Counted from the stretch's first letter, positions 37,619-47,083 are shown. The stretch: 64,000 bases of DNA from Neotamlana sedimentorum (GCF_000943565.1 NZ_JTDW01000004.1:467030-531029); one strand, 5' to 3'. Notes: a model not told the origin generated them from the letters alone. Numbers and translations are program-made.

Positions 37619-40600
37619 TTAAAAAGTTAACCTTAAACCTGTTATTAATTGCTTGCTTACAGGATATTTATTGCTATCGATAGGATTTCTAAAACTTGCA
37701 ATGTTTGTAAATTCAGGATCGGCACCAGGATATTTAGTAAACGTAAATAAGTTAGTTCCTGTTAAATATAAATACAGACCTTGTATTTTTAATTTATCTA
37801 AAACATCGTTACTAAAGTTATAACCTAAGGTTATATTTTTTATACGTAAATAATCGCCTTTATGCACGTATAAGCTTGACTGTCTGTTATTTTGATTTGA
37901 AGTAGAAAGATTAGTTCTATAAACAGCTCTTGGGTATATGGCATCAGTATTATCTGGTGTCCAGCGGTCTAAAGCTAAGGTTGGTTTATTCCCTTGTTCG
38001 TTTAAAGTTGTATAACTAAAGGCATTCTCTCCAGCCTTCCAGTAAATATCGTTACCCAAACTATAATTTGCGAAAATATTTAAAGTCAAACCTTTGTAAT
38101 TAAAGTTTGTATTAATTCCTCCAAAAAAATCAGGTTCAATACTACCAATACTAGTTACATCACCACTTGATGTTGAAGTGCTCACTTCTCCATCGCCATC
38201 TAAATCTGCAAAATAAACATCTCCAGGACTTGTTGTTGAGGATTGATAAACACCATCTGGCGCATTGTTATTTAATGCATCGATTTGTTCTTGATTTTGA
38301 AAAAGGCCATTTGCAACAAACCCTCGAATTAACCCCAACGATTCACCTTCTCTTAAATACAAACCGTTTAAATAAGTACCTCCAAATTCGTCTAAATAAC
38401 TAGTATTTAATTTTACTATTTTAGAGTTTGCTGTAGCAGCATTAAAGCCAAAATTCCATTTAAAATTTTTCTTATTTACAAGATTAAAATTTAAAGTAAG
38501 TTCGTAACCATCGTTTTGAGTATCTCCTAAATTTGAAATAACGGTGTATAATCCACTTGACGATGGTAACTCTGTTTGATATAATACATCCTTTGTATCT
38601 TTTTGGTAATAGGCTACTTCTCCTTTTATTCTGTTATTGAACAAAGCAAATTCTAAACCTAAATCTTTCTGTGTTGTTACTTCCCATTTTAAATCTGGAT
38701 TACCAATACGCACCGGCACTACTCCTGTATTACCGTTATAAACTCCTAAAGTACTATTTAATGCTCCATATAAGCTAAACGACTGATTAGGATCGAAGGT
38801 TACATTACCCGATTGTCCTGTACTTGCTCTCAATTTTAAAAAATTAACGGCATAAGCATTATCCATAAACTTTTCGTTATGAATATTCCATCCTAAACCA
38901 ACAGATGGGAAAGTAGCCCAACGTTTATTTGCCCCAAATTTTGAAGATCCATCTGTTCTACCCGAAAAGTTAATAACGTATCTGTTATCGTAATCATAAA
39001 TAAATCGAGAGAAAAAGGATATTAAATTACTGCGAGTAATTGATTCTTGAGCCGATAAACTTTCACCAGCATAACTAATACCTGTAAGCGTATCATCGTT
39101 TGGAAAGTTTTCACCATACAAACTATTCGTTACCGAATTTTCGTTTTGATAAGTACTTCCAACTAAAATATTAAAATTACTTTTCGCTAACGAAAAATCG
39201 TAAGATAAAGTCCCTTCTACAGTTGGGTTTATCGTATTTCTGTTTATCAAATTTCCTTCACCGTTGGTTGTAGAACCACTAATGGTATAACTTGGATAAA
39301 ACGAATAACTTTCGGCATCAATATATTGTAAAATACCTGTAGTTTTTAGTATTAAATTTTCTATAGGCTCATACTCTAAAGTAAAATTACCAGCTAAAGA
39401 AAATGTTGTTGAAGTTATACGACGCTGAGAAGACGATAACGGGTTATAAATATCTCCTATACGTGCAATTAAATTACCATCCTCATCATAAGGTGTAACA
39501 TCTGGTCGCAAATAGGTCGCCGCTTCAAATGTGGCAAAAAGACTATTTAAGGCTAAATCACTTTTTACTCTTCCTAAATTAATATTAGAAGTAAAGGACA
39601 AATTGTCTTTCAACTTTTGTGTTAAACTTAAGCTATAAGCATATCTTCTTAATTCATCTCCTTTTACACTGCCATCATCACTTTGTAAACTCAAAGAAGA
39701 ATAATAAGAACCTTTATCACTGCCTCCACGAACGCTAAATGCGTAATTACTAGTTAGTGAAGTATTCCTTACTACTAAATCTTGCCAATCTGTATTTGTG
39801 TTTAAATCGACTTCGGTTCCAGCTAAAATACCTTGACCAAAACTATCTGAAGTAGGCACTACTCCACCAGATTCAACATAATTATTGATTGCATCTTCAT
39901 AAAGTGATTTGTACTGGCTAGAATTTAAAACATCTATATTTTGTACCAAATTAGCACGTTGCGTAACCGATAATTCAAATTGTGGCTTCGATAAACCGCT
40001 ACCACTTTTAGTTGTTATAACTATAACTCCGTTCGCTGCTCTTGAACCATAAATAGACGTAGCTGTTGCATCTTTTAACACCGAAATGCTTTCGACGTTA
40101 TTAAAATCTAGAAAACCTAAATCGTTGTTAAATCCTTCATTTTCTAGGGTTGTAGATTCGTTATTACTTAACCCGTCTATAAATGATGCATAACCTGGAA
40201 TCTCAACAGACGGAGAAATAGGAACACCATCTACTACATAAAGAGGCTGGTTAGTACCTAAAATAGAAGAACTTCCCCTTACCCTAACTCTAGCCGCTGC
40301 ACCAGGCTTACCACTTGGAGAACTTACTTGTACACCTGCTACTTGACCTTGTAATGCTTGATCTACATTAATAATTGTCCCTTGTTGTGCTAAGCCTTCA
40401 ACGTTTACTACACCTACCGAACCTGTTAAAGCTTCTTTTTTAATTTTACCATAGGCGACAATTACTGTTTCATCTAAACCAGTTACAGCTACTTTTAATT
40501 GTACGTTAATTTTGGAAACATTATTAATAACAACTTCTTGAGTTTCGTAACCAATATAAGAAACAACCAAGGTTTTAGCGTTCTGAACAAATGGTATTGA

Positions 40601-41128
40601 AAAATTACCATCAAAATCGGTAGTAACACCAGAGTTTCGACCTTTATAAACAATTGTTGCTCCCGGTAAAGGCATACCGCTTTCATCGGTTACCTTACCT
40701 GTAATAGGCGCTTGTAATACTTGTTTAATTTTGGCTTTTAAGCTATTTATAACACTTTTTTCTTCGGTGTTTTTAACTATAATAATTTGCTCGTTAATAA
40801 ACTCGTAATGCAATTGTAATTTGCCAAAAATCCGGTTTAAAATATTTTTTAACTGCTCTTGATTTGAGGTGATATTTATTTTTTCATCCTTGAAGAAAAC
40901 ATCCTTCTCGTATAAAAACTTGAATTCTGTTTTAGTTTCAATTTCTGTTAAAACCTCCTCAATAGGCATGTTGTTACAGTTTAATGTAACTTTTACATTT
41001 TGAGAGAACGAATTATTTGCTTGTATTTGAAATAAAGCAAAAAGTAAGAGAATGTAAGTTAGCTTCATCTTTAAACTTAACTCAGGGATATACAATAATT
41101 TATCGATCCCTGTAATGAATTTTTTCAT
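37619..41128 (-). CDS. SusC/RagA TonB-dependent receptor with STN signalling domain
   Basis: 1169 residues. After a signal peptide (cleavage near FQIQA) comes an STN domain (about 45-120: VTLNCNNMPIEEVLTEIE), the mark of receptors that signal to a FecR/ECF pair. Then a carboxypeptidase-like beta domain (about 140-225: ITGKVTDESGMPLPGATIVY), the plug with the SusC signature DATATSIYGSRAANG and a 22-strand barrel ending ITGLRLTF. It transports a bulky nutrient across the outer membrane using TonB energy. FecR lies upstream, SusD directly downstream. Confidence 0.96.
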   Translation of the reverse strand: MKKFITGIDKLLYIPELSLKMKLTYILLLFALFQIQANNSFSQNVKVTLNCNNMPIEEVLTEIETKTEFKFLYEKDVFFKDEKINITSNQEQLKNILNRIFGKLQLHYEFINEQIIIVKNTEEKSVINSLKAKIKQVLQAPITGKVTDESGMPLPGATIVYKGRNSGVTTDFDGNFSIPFVQNAKTLVVSYIGYETQEVVINNVSKINVQLKVAVTGLDETVIVAYGKIKKEALTGSVGVVNVEGLAQQGTIINVDQALQGQVAGVQVSSPSGKPGAAARVRVRGSSSILGTNQPLYVVDGVPISPSVEIPGYASFIDGLSNNESTTLENEGFNNDLGFLDFNNVESISVLKDATATSIYGSRAANGVIVITTKSGSGLSKPQFELSVTQRANLVQNIDVLNSSQYKSLYEDAINNYVESGGVVPTSDSFGQGILAGTEVDLNTNTDWQDLVVRNTSLTSNYAFSVRGGSDKGSYYSSLSLQSDDGSVKGDELRRYAYSLSLTQKLKDNLSFTSNINLGRVKSDLALNSLFATFEAATYLRPDVTPYDEDGNLIARIGDIYNPLSSSQRRITSTTFSLAGNFTLEYEPIENLILKTTGILQYIDAESYSFYPSYTISGSTTNGEGNLINRNTINPTVEGTLSYDFSLAKSNFNILVGSTYQNENSVTNSLYGENFPNDDTLTGISYAGESLSAQESITRSNLISFFSRFIYDYDNRYVINFSGRTDGSSKFGANKRWATFPSVGLGWNIHNEKFMDNAYAVNFLKLRASTGQSGNVTFDPNQSFSLYGALNSTLGVYNGNTGVVPVRIGNPDLKWEVTTQKDLGLEFALFNNRIKGEVAYYQKDTKDVLYQTELPSSSGLYTVISNLGDTQNDGYELTLNFNLVNKKNFKWNFGFNAATANSKIVKLNTSYLDEFGGTYLNGLYLREGESLGLIRGFVANGLFQNQEQIDALNNNAPDGVYQSSTTSPGDVYFADLDGDGEVSTSTSSGDVTSIGSIEPDFFGGINTNFNYKGLTLNIFANYSLGNDIYWKAGENAFSYTTLNEQGNKPTLALDRWTPDNTDAIYPRAVYRTNLSTSNQNNRQSSLYVHKGDYLRIKNITLGYNFSNDVLDKLKIQGLYLYLTGTNLFTFTKYPGADPEFTNIASFRNPIDSNKYPVSKQLITGLRLTF

Positions 41129-41212
41129 ACTTTTGGTTTGTATTATGTGTTAGACATGTTCTATCACTTATCTATAGCCAGAAGGTGTTGCAGCACTTTC
41201 TGGTTTTTTTAT
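41128..41212 (+). ncRNA. Candidate antisense RNA over the susC leader (DonS-like)
   Basis: On the strand opposite susC: a -7 box TACTTTTG (41128-41135, exact TAnnTTTG), then about 70 nt ending in a strong plus-strand terminator (41178-41214). The predicted RNA, about 41141-41212, pairs with the leader of susC mRNA just before its start codon. No plus-strand gene exists here to need the terminator. Bacteroides has a family of cis-antisense RNAs in this exact place (between anti-sigma gene and susC, for example DonS) that repress the locus. There is no -33 TTG, and expression is not shown. Confidence 0.5.
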
Positions 41213-41214
41213 TT
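41178..41214 (+). terminator. Plus-strand terminator in the FecR-susC gap
   Basis: CCAGAAGGTG/CACTTTCTGG (41178-41187 with 41194-41203), 6-nt loop, then seven T, A, four T. The one odd pair is a G-U wobble on the plus-strand RNA but an A/C clash on the minus strand, and the T run is on the plus strand. So it stops plus-strand transcription although all coding genes nearby are on the minus strand. Confidence 0.85.
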
Positions 41215-41278
41215 TAAGTGACGAGTTATTTTTTTTGAGTTTTGATTAATTAGTTTTTTTAAGTCATCTATTATTATT

Positions 41279-42445
41279 TTATGGGTTAATTATAATTTTA
41301 TCTTCATTAACTGTATAAGTAAAACCGCCAGAAACACTAAGACTTTTTAATACTGCATAAATATCTTCAACATCAAACTTTGCGGTAAAAATGCGATCAT
41401 TTAATGCTTTGTTATTATTTATAAAACTCACATTATACTGACGCTCTATTTTTTTAAGAATACTTTTAAATGGCACCTCGTAAAGTATAAGCTCACCATT
41501 CATCCATGCAGTTCGTGATTCCAAATTAGACGAACTCACTTTCGCCTCATTTGTTTCTTTGTTCCATATAGCTTCTTGTCCAGGTTTTAAATTTATCGAC
41601 TCGGAAGGATTATAAATTACACCTTTTTTAAACATCGCTATCGAACCTTCAACCAAAGCTGTTGTTATATCAATATCTTCCTTATAAGAAGACACATTAA
41701 ACTTTGTTCCTAATACTTGAATATTTGCAGCATTTGCATTAACAACAAAAGCGTGATTTTTATCTTTGGCAACATCAAAAAAGGCTTCACCCTTTAAAAA
41801 TACTTCCCGACGCTCTCCTTTTATAAATTTCACAGGATATTTTAAAGATGACCCTGCATTTAAATGTACCATAGTTCCATCTGAAAGATTTACCTCAAAA
41901 CGTTTACCATAAGGCACATTAATTGTATTATAAATAAGCTCATCTTTTATGGCATGCTTATTATAAGCCAAAGTATTACCAGATTGTACACCTATATGCT
42001 CTCCAGAATTAGAGCTTATTAAAGTTTCTTTAGTTAAATCAAGAGTTTTAATCGCACCATTACCTAAAACCAAGGTTACATTTTCATCTTGAATTTTTAA
42101 TTGGGTATCCGAATTATAAAATCTAGTGAACAAAACCCCTCCAATTGTTAAAAACACAACCAAAACAGCAGCAATTTTATAAAAATTAGCAAAAGTTCTA
42201 CTACGTTTTAAAGTATATTTTTCTTTTTTAATAACTTCTAAAACGTTTTTCTTAATATTTTGATTATCATAATTTTTAATAGCATTTTCTATTAAAAAGT
42301 TGGCTTTAACAAAAGCATTGAACTTTTTTAAATTATCTTGATTTTCTAGCCATTTTGATAGCTCTATCAATTCATCTAAAGTTGCTTCTTTAGATAAATA
42401 TTTAACTATTATATTTGATTTTGATTCAGGAATCATTTTTAACAC
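41279..42445 (-). CDS. FecR-type anti-sigma factor
   Basis: 388 residues. A cytoplasmic helical part (1-80) with the LSKWLENQDNLKKFNAF pattern, one membrane helix (about 85-105), a periplasmic FecR domain (GKRFEVNLSDGTMVHLNAGSSLKYP and KGEAFFDVAKDKNHAFVV) and a C-terminal DUF4974-like domain (KSILKKIERQYNVSF) that meets the STN domain of SusC. It holds the ECF sigma factor until the receptor binds its ligand. The sigma gene is divergent, 84 bp away. Confidence 0.95.
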   Translation of the reverse strand: MLKMIPESKSNIIVKYLSKEATLDELIELSKWLENQDNLKKFNAFVKANFLIENAIKNYDNQNIKKNVLEVIKKEKYTLKRSRTFANFYKIAAVLVVFLTIGGVLFTRFYNSDTQLKIQDENVTLVLGNGAIKTLDLTKETLISSNSGEHIGVQSGNTLAYNKHAIKDELIYNTINVPYGKRFEVNLSDGTMVHLNAGSSLKYPVKFIKGERREVFLKGEAFFDVAKDKNHAFVVNANAANIQVLGTKFNVSSYKEDIDITTALVEGSIAMFKKGVIYNPSESINLKPGQEAIWNKETNEAKVSSSNLESRTAWMNGELILYEVPFKSILKKIERQYNVSFINNNKALNDRIFTAKFDVEDIYAVLKSLSVSGGFTYTVNEDKIIINP

Positions 42446-42503
42446 ACTTTTATATTAACACGAAGCTTAATCACAATACCCTAAGTTTTTTTCAACATTT
42501 TTT

Positions 42504-42511
42504 TAAATTTG
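42504..42511 (+). promoter_or_regulatory. -7 box of the ECF sigma gene; fixes its start
   Basis: TAAATTTG matches TAnnTTTG. The in-frame TTG at 42509 is part of this box, so it cannot be the start codon; the ATG at 42530 is. Confidence 0.6.
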
Positions 42512-42529
42512 CCTAAGAAAATCTATAAA

Positions 42530-43105
42530 ATGTCTGATTTTTCAGAAAATAACGCAAAACTCATACTTGCCTTAAAAGTCGGTAAAACAAATGCTTACAG
42601 TTATTTAATTGACTGTTATAGTAATAAACTATTAATTTATGCTAATTCGCTTTGTAGTAATCCAGATTTGGCTCAAGATATTGTGCAAAACGTTTTTATA
42701 AAAATTTGGCAAAAACGAGATAAACTAAAAACAGAGATAGATTTACAAGGTTTTTTATACAAATCTGTTTATAATGAGTTTATCGACCAGTATAGAAAAA
42801 TTAAATCTCAGACCTCTTTAGAAGAAAAATATATTGCTGCAATAAATTTAACAATTGAAGAAACCGACGAGTCAAATTTAAACGCACTAATAAATTTAGT
42901 AAAACAAGAAATAAACAATCTACCACCAAAATGTAAAGAAACGTTTATTTTAAGTAAAGAAAACGGTTTAACAAATAATGAAATTGCAGACCATTTAGGT
43001 GTTTCAATAAAATCTGTAGAAGCACATATTACAAAGGCTTTCTCAATAATTAGAAAACAACTATCTACAAAAATTAATAATGTATTGTTTTTAGTATTTG
43101 GTTAA
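42530..43105 (+). CDS. ECF sigma-70 factor of the SusCD locus
   Basis: 191 residues from ATG 42530. Region 2 (NPDLAQDIVQNVFIKIWQKR) and region 4 (LPPKCKETFILSKENGLTNNEIADHLGVSIKSVEAHITKA, a helix-turn-helix) are clear; no other domain. It belongs to the Bacteroidota-specific ECF group paired with FecR proteins. Released by FecR, it should switch on the divergent susCD transcript. No copy of a recognisable target promoter could be assigned by eye. Confidence 0.93.
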   Translation: MSDFSENNAKLILALKVGKTNAYSYLIDCYSNKLLIYANSLCSNPDLAQDIVQNVFIKIWQKRDKLKTEIDLQGFLYKSVYNEFIDQYRKIKSQTSLEEKYIAAINLTIEETDESNLNALINLVKQEINNLPPKCKETFILSKENGLTNNEIADHLGVSIKSVEAHITKAFSIIRKQLSTKINNVLFLVFG

Positions 43106-43463
43106 TAGCCAAAATTATTAATTACTAAACTTTCACTAATTTAACAGAATAGGAAACCATTTATATAATATTAACTTTTCTTAGTGTAGAGCAATAAACA
43201 AACCTTTATACATTGCTAAAACTTTCTAGTACTGCAAAAACAAGAATAACCTTTAACATTCACGCCGCATAAAGCGCAGTAAGTAAACCAAGTACACTAA
43301 ATCTAATAAATTACTTTGGGTGATGTTATTCAAAACAATATATTAATATAATAAACGAAACCTTTAGCGTTTATGAAATGCTATTAGTCGAAAAATTATG
43401 TACTAGTTAAAATTCTTCTAGTACTTTTATTTTATCATAAATTTTAAGGCATTTATATCAAAA
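43106..43463. other. 358-bp gap between sigma factor and nagB
   Basis: No convincing gene on either strand. It is AT-rich and holds a hairpin close to nagB (43400-43424) and a weak TACTTTG-like box near 43312. The promoter of nagB should be here, but I cannot place it. Confidence 0.5.
43400..43431 (+). terminator. Hairpin with T-rich tail just before nagB
   Basis: GTACTAG/CTAGTAC (43400-43406 with 43418-43424), an 11-nt loop, then TTTTATTTTA. It may end the sigma-gene transcript or act as an attenuator in the nagB leader. Confidence 0.45.
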
Positions 43464-45401
43464 ATGATTAGAGAGCAAGTAACCCATCAAGAAAACGAAA
43501 AAATTAAATTTAAAGAAGCAGGTAAATTTGAAGATACACGCTATGAAAAAATTCATAATGTTATTTTCGATTCTTCACTAGAAGCTTCAAAAATTGTTGC
43601 GCAAGAAATTGCTAATTTAATTCAATTAAAACAAGAACTTAACGAGCCTTGTGTATTAGGTTTGGCTACTGGTTCTTCGCCAATAAAAGTTTATGAAGAG
43701 CTAGTAAGACTTCACAAAGAAGAAGGCTTAAGTTTTGCCAATGTGGTAACTTTTAATTTAGATGAATATTACCCTATGGATAGAAGCAACATACAAAGTT
43801 ACTTCTATTTTATGCATGAGCATTTATTCAATCATGTTGATATTGATCCTGAAAACATAAATATTCCTGACGGAACCGTTAGCGCAAACGAGCTAAGACA
43901 ATTCTGTGTAGATTATGAAATGAAAATTAAATCTTACGGAGGCTTAGACTTTCAATTATTAGGTATTGGTCGTACAGGTCATATTGGATTTAACGAACCT
44001 GGTTCGCATTTAAACTCTGGTACACGAAGTATAACTCTAGACCACATTACTCGCGTGGATGCAGCCTCTGCCTTTTTAGGTATAGACAATGTGCCTAGGA
44101 AAGCCATTACGATGGGTATTGGCACAATAAAAAATGCAAAACGTATTGTTTTATTAGCTTGGGGTAATAATAAAGCTGAAATTTTACAAAAAGCCATTGA
44201 AGGAGAAATAACACCAAACATTCCTGCAACCTATTTACAGGAACATAACAATACAACCTTTGTTTTAGATAGTGAAGCTTCTTTAGAGCTTACTAGAGTA
44301 AAAACACCTTGGTTAGTAACTTCTTGTATTTGGGATGATGAATTAAAATTAAAAGCTGTGGTTTGGCTTAGTGAATTAACTAATAAACCTATATTAAAAT
44401 TAACCGATAAAGATTATAACGATCACGGCATGTCCGGTCTTTTAACTGAAGAAGGTACAGCATACGACTTAAACATAAAAATGTTTAATAAATTACAGCA
44501 TACCATTACAGGATGGCCAGGTGGAAAACCAAATGAGGACGATAAATACAGACCAGAACGCAGCACACCGGCCAAAAAACGAGTTATAATTTTTAGTCCA
44601 CATCCAGACGACGATGTTATTTCTATGGGAGGTACTTTCGATAGATTAGTAGAACAAGGGCACGAAGTGCATGTAGCTTATCAAACTTCTGGTAACATTG
44701 CAGTTTCTGACGAGGAAGCTTTAAAATTTGCCGAAGTAGCTTCAACTATAAACCCGAATGCAGGCGAGTTTAACAGTATCATAGAATTCTTTAAAAACAA
44801 ATCTAAAAACGATATTGATTCCGTTGAAGCAAGAAGATTAAAAGGTTTAATACGAAGAAGTGAATCTGTAGCGGCCACTCGTTATGTAGGTGTTCCTGAT
44901 GACAACGTTCACTTTTTAGACCTTCCGTTCTACGAAACTGGAACCGTTAAAAAAGGGAATTTAACCGATGCGGATATTAAAATAATGTGCAATTTAATAG
45001 AAGATATTAAACCTCATCAAATTTATGCCGCTGGTGATCTAGCAGACCCGCACGGTACACATAAAGTATGTTTAGATAGTTTATTTGATGCCTTAAAAAT
45101 TCTTAAAAAGGAACCTTATATGGATGATTGTTGGGTATGGCTTTACCGTGGCGCTTGGCACGAATGGGAACCATATCAAATAGAAATGGCCGTACCTATG
45201 AGTCCAGATCAAGTACTTAGAAAACGTCACGCTATATTTTACCATCAATCTCAAAAAGATGGGGTTATGTTTCAAGGAGATGATAGCAGAGAGTTTTGGG
45301 TACGAGCAGAAGATAGAAACCGCCTTACGGCAACAAAGTATAATAATTTAGGTTTAGCAGAATACGCCGCGATAGAAGCGTTTAAAAGGTATTATTTTTA
45401 A
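43464..45401 (+). CDS. nagB: Glucosamine-6-phosphate deaminase fused to an LmbE-like deacetylase domain
   Basis: 645 residues, against about 260 for plain NagB. Residues about 30-300 are NagB (GLATGSSPIKVYEEL, NLDEYYP, GIGRTGHIGFNEPG with catalytic Asp and His), which turns glucosamine-6-P into fructose-6-P and ammonia. Residues about 370-600 are an LmbE/PIG-L domain with the zinc motif HPDDD (His380-Asp384), a family that removes acetyl groups from GlcNAc-type sugars. The fusion is common in Bacteroidota. Both parts look intact, so one protein might deacetylate and deaminate; that coupling is inference. Confidence 0.93.
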   Translation: MIREQVTHQENEKIKFKEAGKFEDTRYEKIHNVIFDSSLEASKIVAQEIANLIQLKQELNEPCVLGLATGSSPIKVYEELVRLHKEEGLSFANVVTFNLDEYYPMDRSNIQSYFYFMHEHLFNHVDIDPENINIPDGTVSANELRQFCVDYEMKIKSYGGLDFQLLGIGRTGHIGFNEPGSHLNSGTRSITLDHITRVDAASAFLGIDNVPRKAITMGIGTIKNAKRIVLLAWGNNKAEILQKAIEGEITPNIPATYLQEHNNTTFVLDSEASLELTRVKTPWLVTSCIWDDELKLKAVVWLSELTNKPILKLTDKDYNDHGMSGLLTEEGTAYDLNIKMFNKLQHTITGWPGGKPNEDDKYRPERSTPAKKRVIIFSPHPDDDVISMGGTFDRLVEQGHEVHVAYQTSGNIAVSDEEALKFAEVASTINPNAGEFNSIIEFFKNKSKNDIDSVEARRLKGLIRRSESVAATRYVGVPDDNVHFLDLPFYETGTVKKGNLTDADIKIMCNLIEDIKPHQIYAAGDLADPHGTHKVCLDSLFDALKILKKEPYMDDCWVWLYRGAWHEWEPYQIEMAVPMSPDQVLRKRHAIFYHQSQKDGVMFQGDDSREFWVRAEDRNRLTATKYNNLGLAEYAAIEAFKRYYF

Positions 45402-45534
45402 ATACAACCCTTAAGAGCATTTTTTTAGTTTTCATTTTAACTATTTAGTTAGTAGCGAAATACTACTCGTATAAAAAATACTCCTTTTATATGCGTAATT
45501 AAATCGTTTTTACATTATTTAACGATTTAAACCA

Positions 45535-45586
45535 ACCCCAATAGCCATATTGTGTTATGCCAATATAACTATTGGGGTATTTTTTG
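45535..45586 (+). terminator. Terminator after nagB
   Basis: Outer stem ACCCCAATAG/CTATTGGGGT (45535-45544 with 45569-45578), an inner ATATTG/CAATAT stem and a T6 run. A second perfect stem AAATCGTT/AACGATTT sits just before it (45501-45528). Confidence 0.9.
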
Positions 45587-45616
45587 ATATTACTTAAATA
45601 TATTTAATACATCTTG

Positions 45617-45785
45617 TTAAAATCTAAATTCATACTTTAACCATAAGCCTTCATAATACTTCCCTCCTAAACTTTCTATTCTTAATTGATGGTATATCAT
45701 TTAACTATTAATTTATAATCATAGTTATTTCTCCCGTTTCTTAAATAAAATTTCAAATCATTCCTTTAATTTTTATTAATCATAT
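45617..45785 (-). pseudogene. Decayed end of a possible outer-membrane barrel gene
   Basis: On the minus strand, 45700 to 45617 reads 27 codons that end LGGKYYEGLWLKYEFRF and a stop. An aromatic amphipathic last strand with terminal Phe is typical of outer-membrane barrels. Just upstream (about 45762-45701), in the other frame, comes the protein-like segment DLKFYLRNGRNNYDYKLIV, separated by a frameshift and stop. The rest would lie in the present galK promoter region and is gone. Short AT-rich frames can look protein-like by chance, so this stays tentative. Confidence 0.4.
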
Positions 45786-45836
45786 AAACTTAAAAAACCA
45801 ACTAGTAGGGTCTAGTCTGTTTATTTAGGATTTTTA

Positions 45837-45844
45837 TATATTTG
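45837..45844 (+). promoter_or_regulatory. galK -7 promoter box
   Basis: TATATTTG, an exact TAnnTTTG box, about 65 bp before the galK ATG. The inverted repeat ACTAG-6-CTAGT at 45801-45816 lies just upstream of the -33 position and could be an operator. Confidence 0.6.
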
Positions 45845-45909
45845 CAGAATGTTCTTATAATTTTTACCAACTCAAAAATATAAAGAAAGCTATTTAAAAA
45901 AAATTAAAT

Positions 45910-47058
45910 ATGGATAAACAGTTAGTTAGTGATGTAAAAAAAATTTATATAAAAAAATTTGGGGAAGATCCTTTCTTAATATTTTCTCCAGGAAGAATAA
46001 ATATTATTGGCGAACATACTGATTACAATGATGGTTTTGTATTTCCAGGAGCTGTAAACAAAGGAATATACGCAGCAATTCAAAAAGCCAATACAAATAA
46101 ATGTACAGCATTTGCTTTGGATAAAAACGATAAACTAGAGTTTAATTTAAATGCTGTAAAACCAATGAAGGAAGGTAGTTGGCAAAATTATGTTCTAGGC
46201 ATTGTAGCCGAAATACAAAAAACAAATAAAATTATTGGCAACTTTAATATTGTTTTTAAAGGTGATATACCTGGCGGTGCTGGCATGTCTTCTTCGGCCG
46301 CCTTGGAAAATAGCATAGTTTTTGGCCTAAATAAAATATTTGATTTAAATTTAACTAAAGAAGAAATGATTTTAATTTCGCAAAAAGCCGAACATAATTA
46401 TGTCGGTGTAAATTGCGGGATCATGGACCAATATGCGAGTATGTTTGGTGTTAAAAACCATGCATTGCTACTAGATTGTAGAAGTATTAAAGCCAAACCG
46501 TTTAAAATAGATTTTAAAGAATATGACCTTGTTTTAATCAATACAAATGTTAAACACAGTTTATCTGATAGTGCTTATAATGACCGACGATCGGCCTGCG
46601 AAAATATAGCCAAACGTTTAAAAATTTCGGCTCTTCGAGATGCTAATGAAAGTGATTTGAAAGCCATTAAAAACTTGGTGACTCCAGAAAACTACAATAA
46701 AGCTCTTTTCGTTATTCAAGAAAATCAACGCGCTATAAAAGCATCGAAAGCCATGCTAGATAACGACATAAAAACCTTAGGAAAACTTATATATAGTTCG
46801 CATAACGGACTTTCAAAACAATATAAAGTAAGTTGTGATGAACTTGACTTTTTAGTTGATAAAGCCCGAAGTACCAAGTACGTAATTGGAGCAAGAATGA
46901 TGGGTGGCGGTTTTGGTGGATGTACAATTAACTTGATTCATAAACACAGTGTGGATGCTTTTAAGAATTTTGTAGAGACAGATTATAAAAACACTTTTGG
47001 CAAAGCTTGTTCTTTTTATAGTGTTACCCTTTCTAATGGAACTCATCTTATAAATTAG
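45910..47058 (+). CDS. galK: Galactokinase
   Basis: 382 residues of the GHMP family. GalK phosphorylates galactose at C1 in the Leloir pathway. The galactokinase signature is intact (GRINIIGEHTDYNDGFVFP, about 29-47), as are the ATP loop GGAGMSSSAALE and the catalytic CGIMDQYAS. No galT, galE or galM is adjacent. The end is convergent with the ABC ATPase gene, 25 bp apart. Confidence 0.96.
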   Translation: MDKQLVSDVKKIYIKKFGEDPFLIFSPGRINIIGEHTDYNDGFVFPGAVNKGIYAAIQKANTNKCTAFALDKNDKLEFNLNAVKPMKEGSWQNYVLGIVAEIQKTNKIIGNFNIVFKGDIPGGAGMSSSAALENSIVFGLNKIFDLNLTKEEMILISQKAEHNYVGVNCGIMDQYASMFGVKNHALLLDCRSIKAKPFKIDFKEYDLVLINTNVKHSLSDSAYNDRRSACENIAKRLKISALRDANESDLKAIKNLVTPENYNKALFVIQENQRAIKASKAMLDNDIKTLGKLIYSSHNGLSKQYKVSCDELDFLVDKARSTKYVIGARMMGGGFGGCTINLIHKHSVDAFKNFVETDYKNTFGKACSFYSVTLSNGTHLIN

Positions 47059-47083
47059 TCATATAGTTTTACGAACAACTAAC

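Larger units (their letters stand above)
45402..45909. other. 508-bp gap between nagB and galK
   Basis: Contains, left to right: two hairpins ending in the nagB terminator, the decayed minus-strand barrel fragment, an inverted repeat ACTAG/CTAGT (45801-45805 with 45812-45816) and the galK promoter. Otherwise AT-rich with no gene. Confidence 0.6.
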
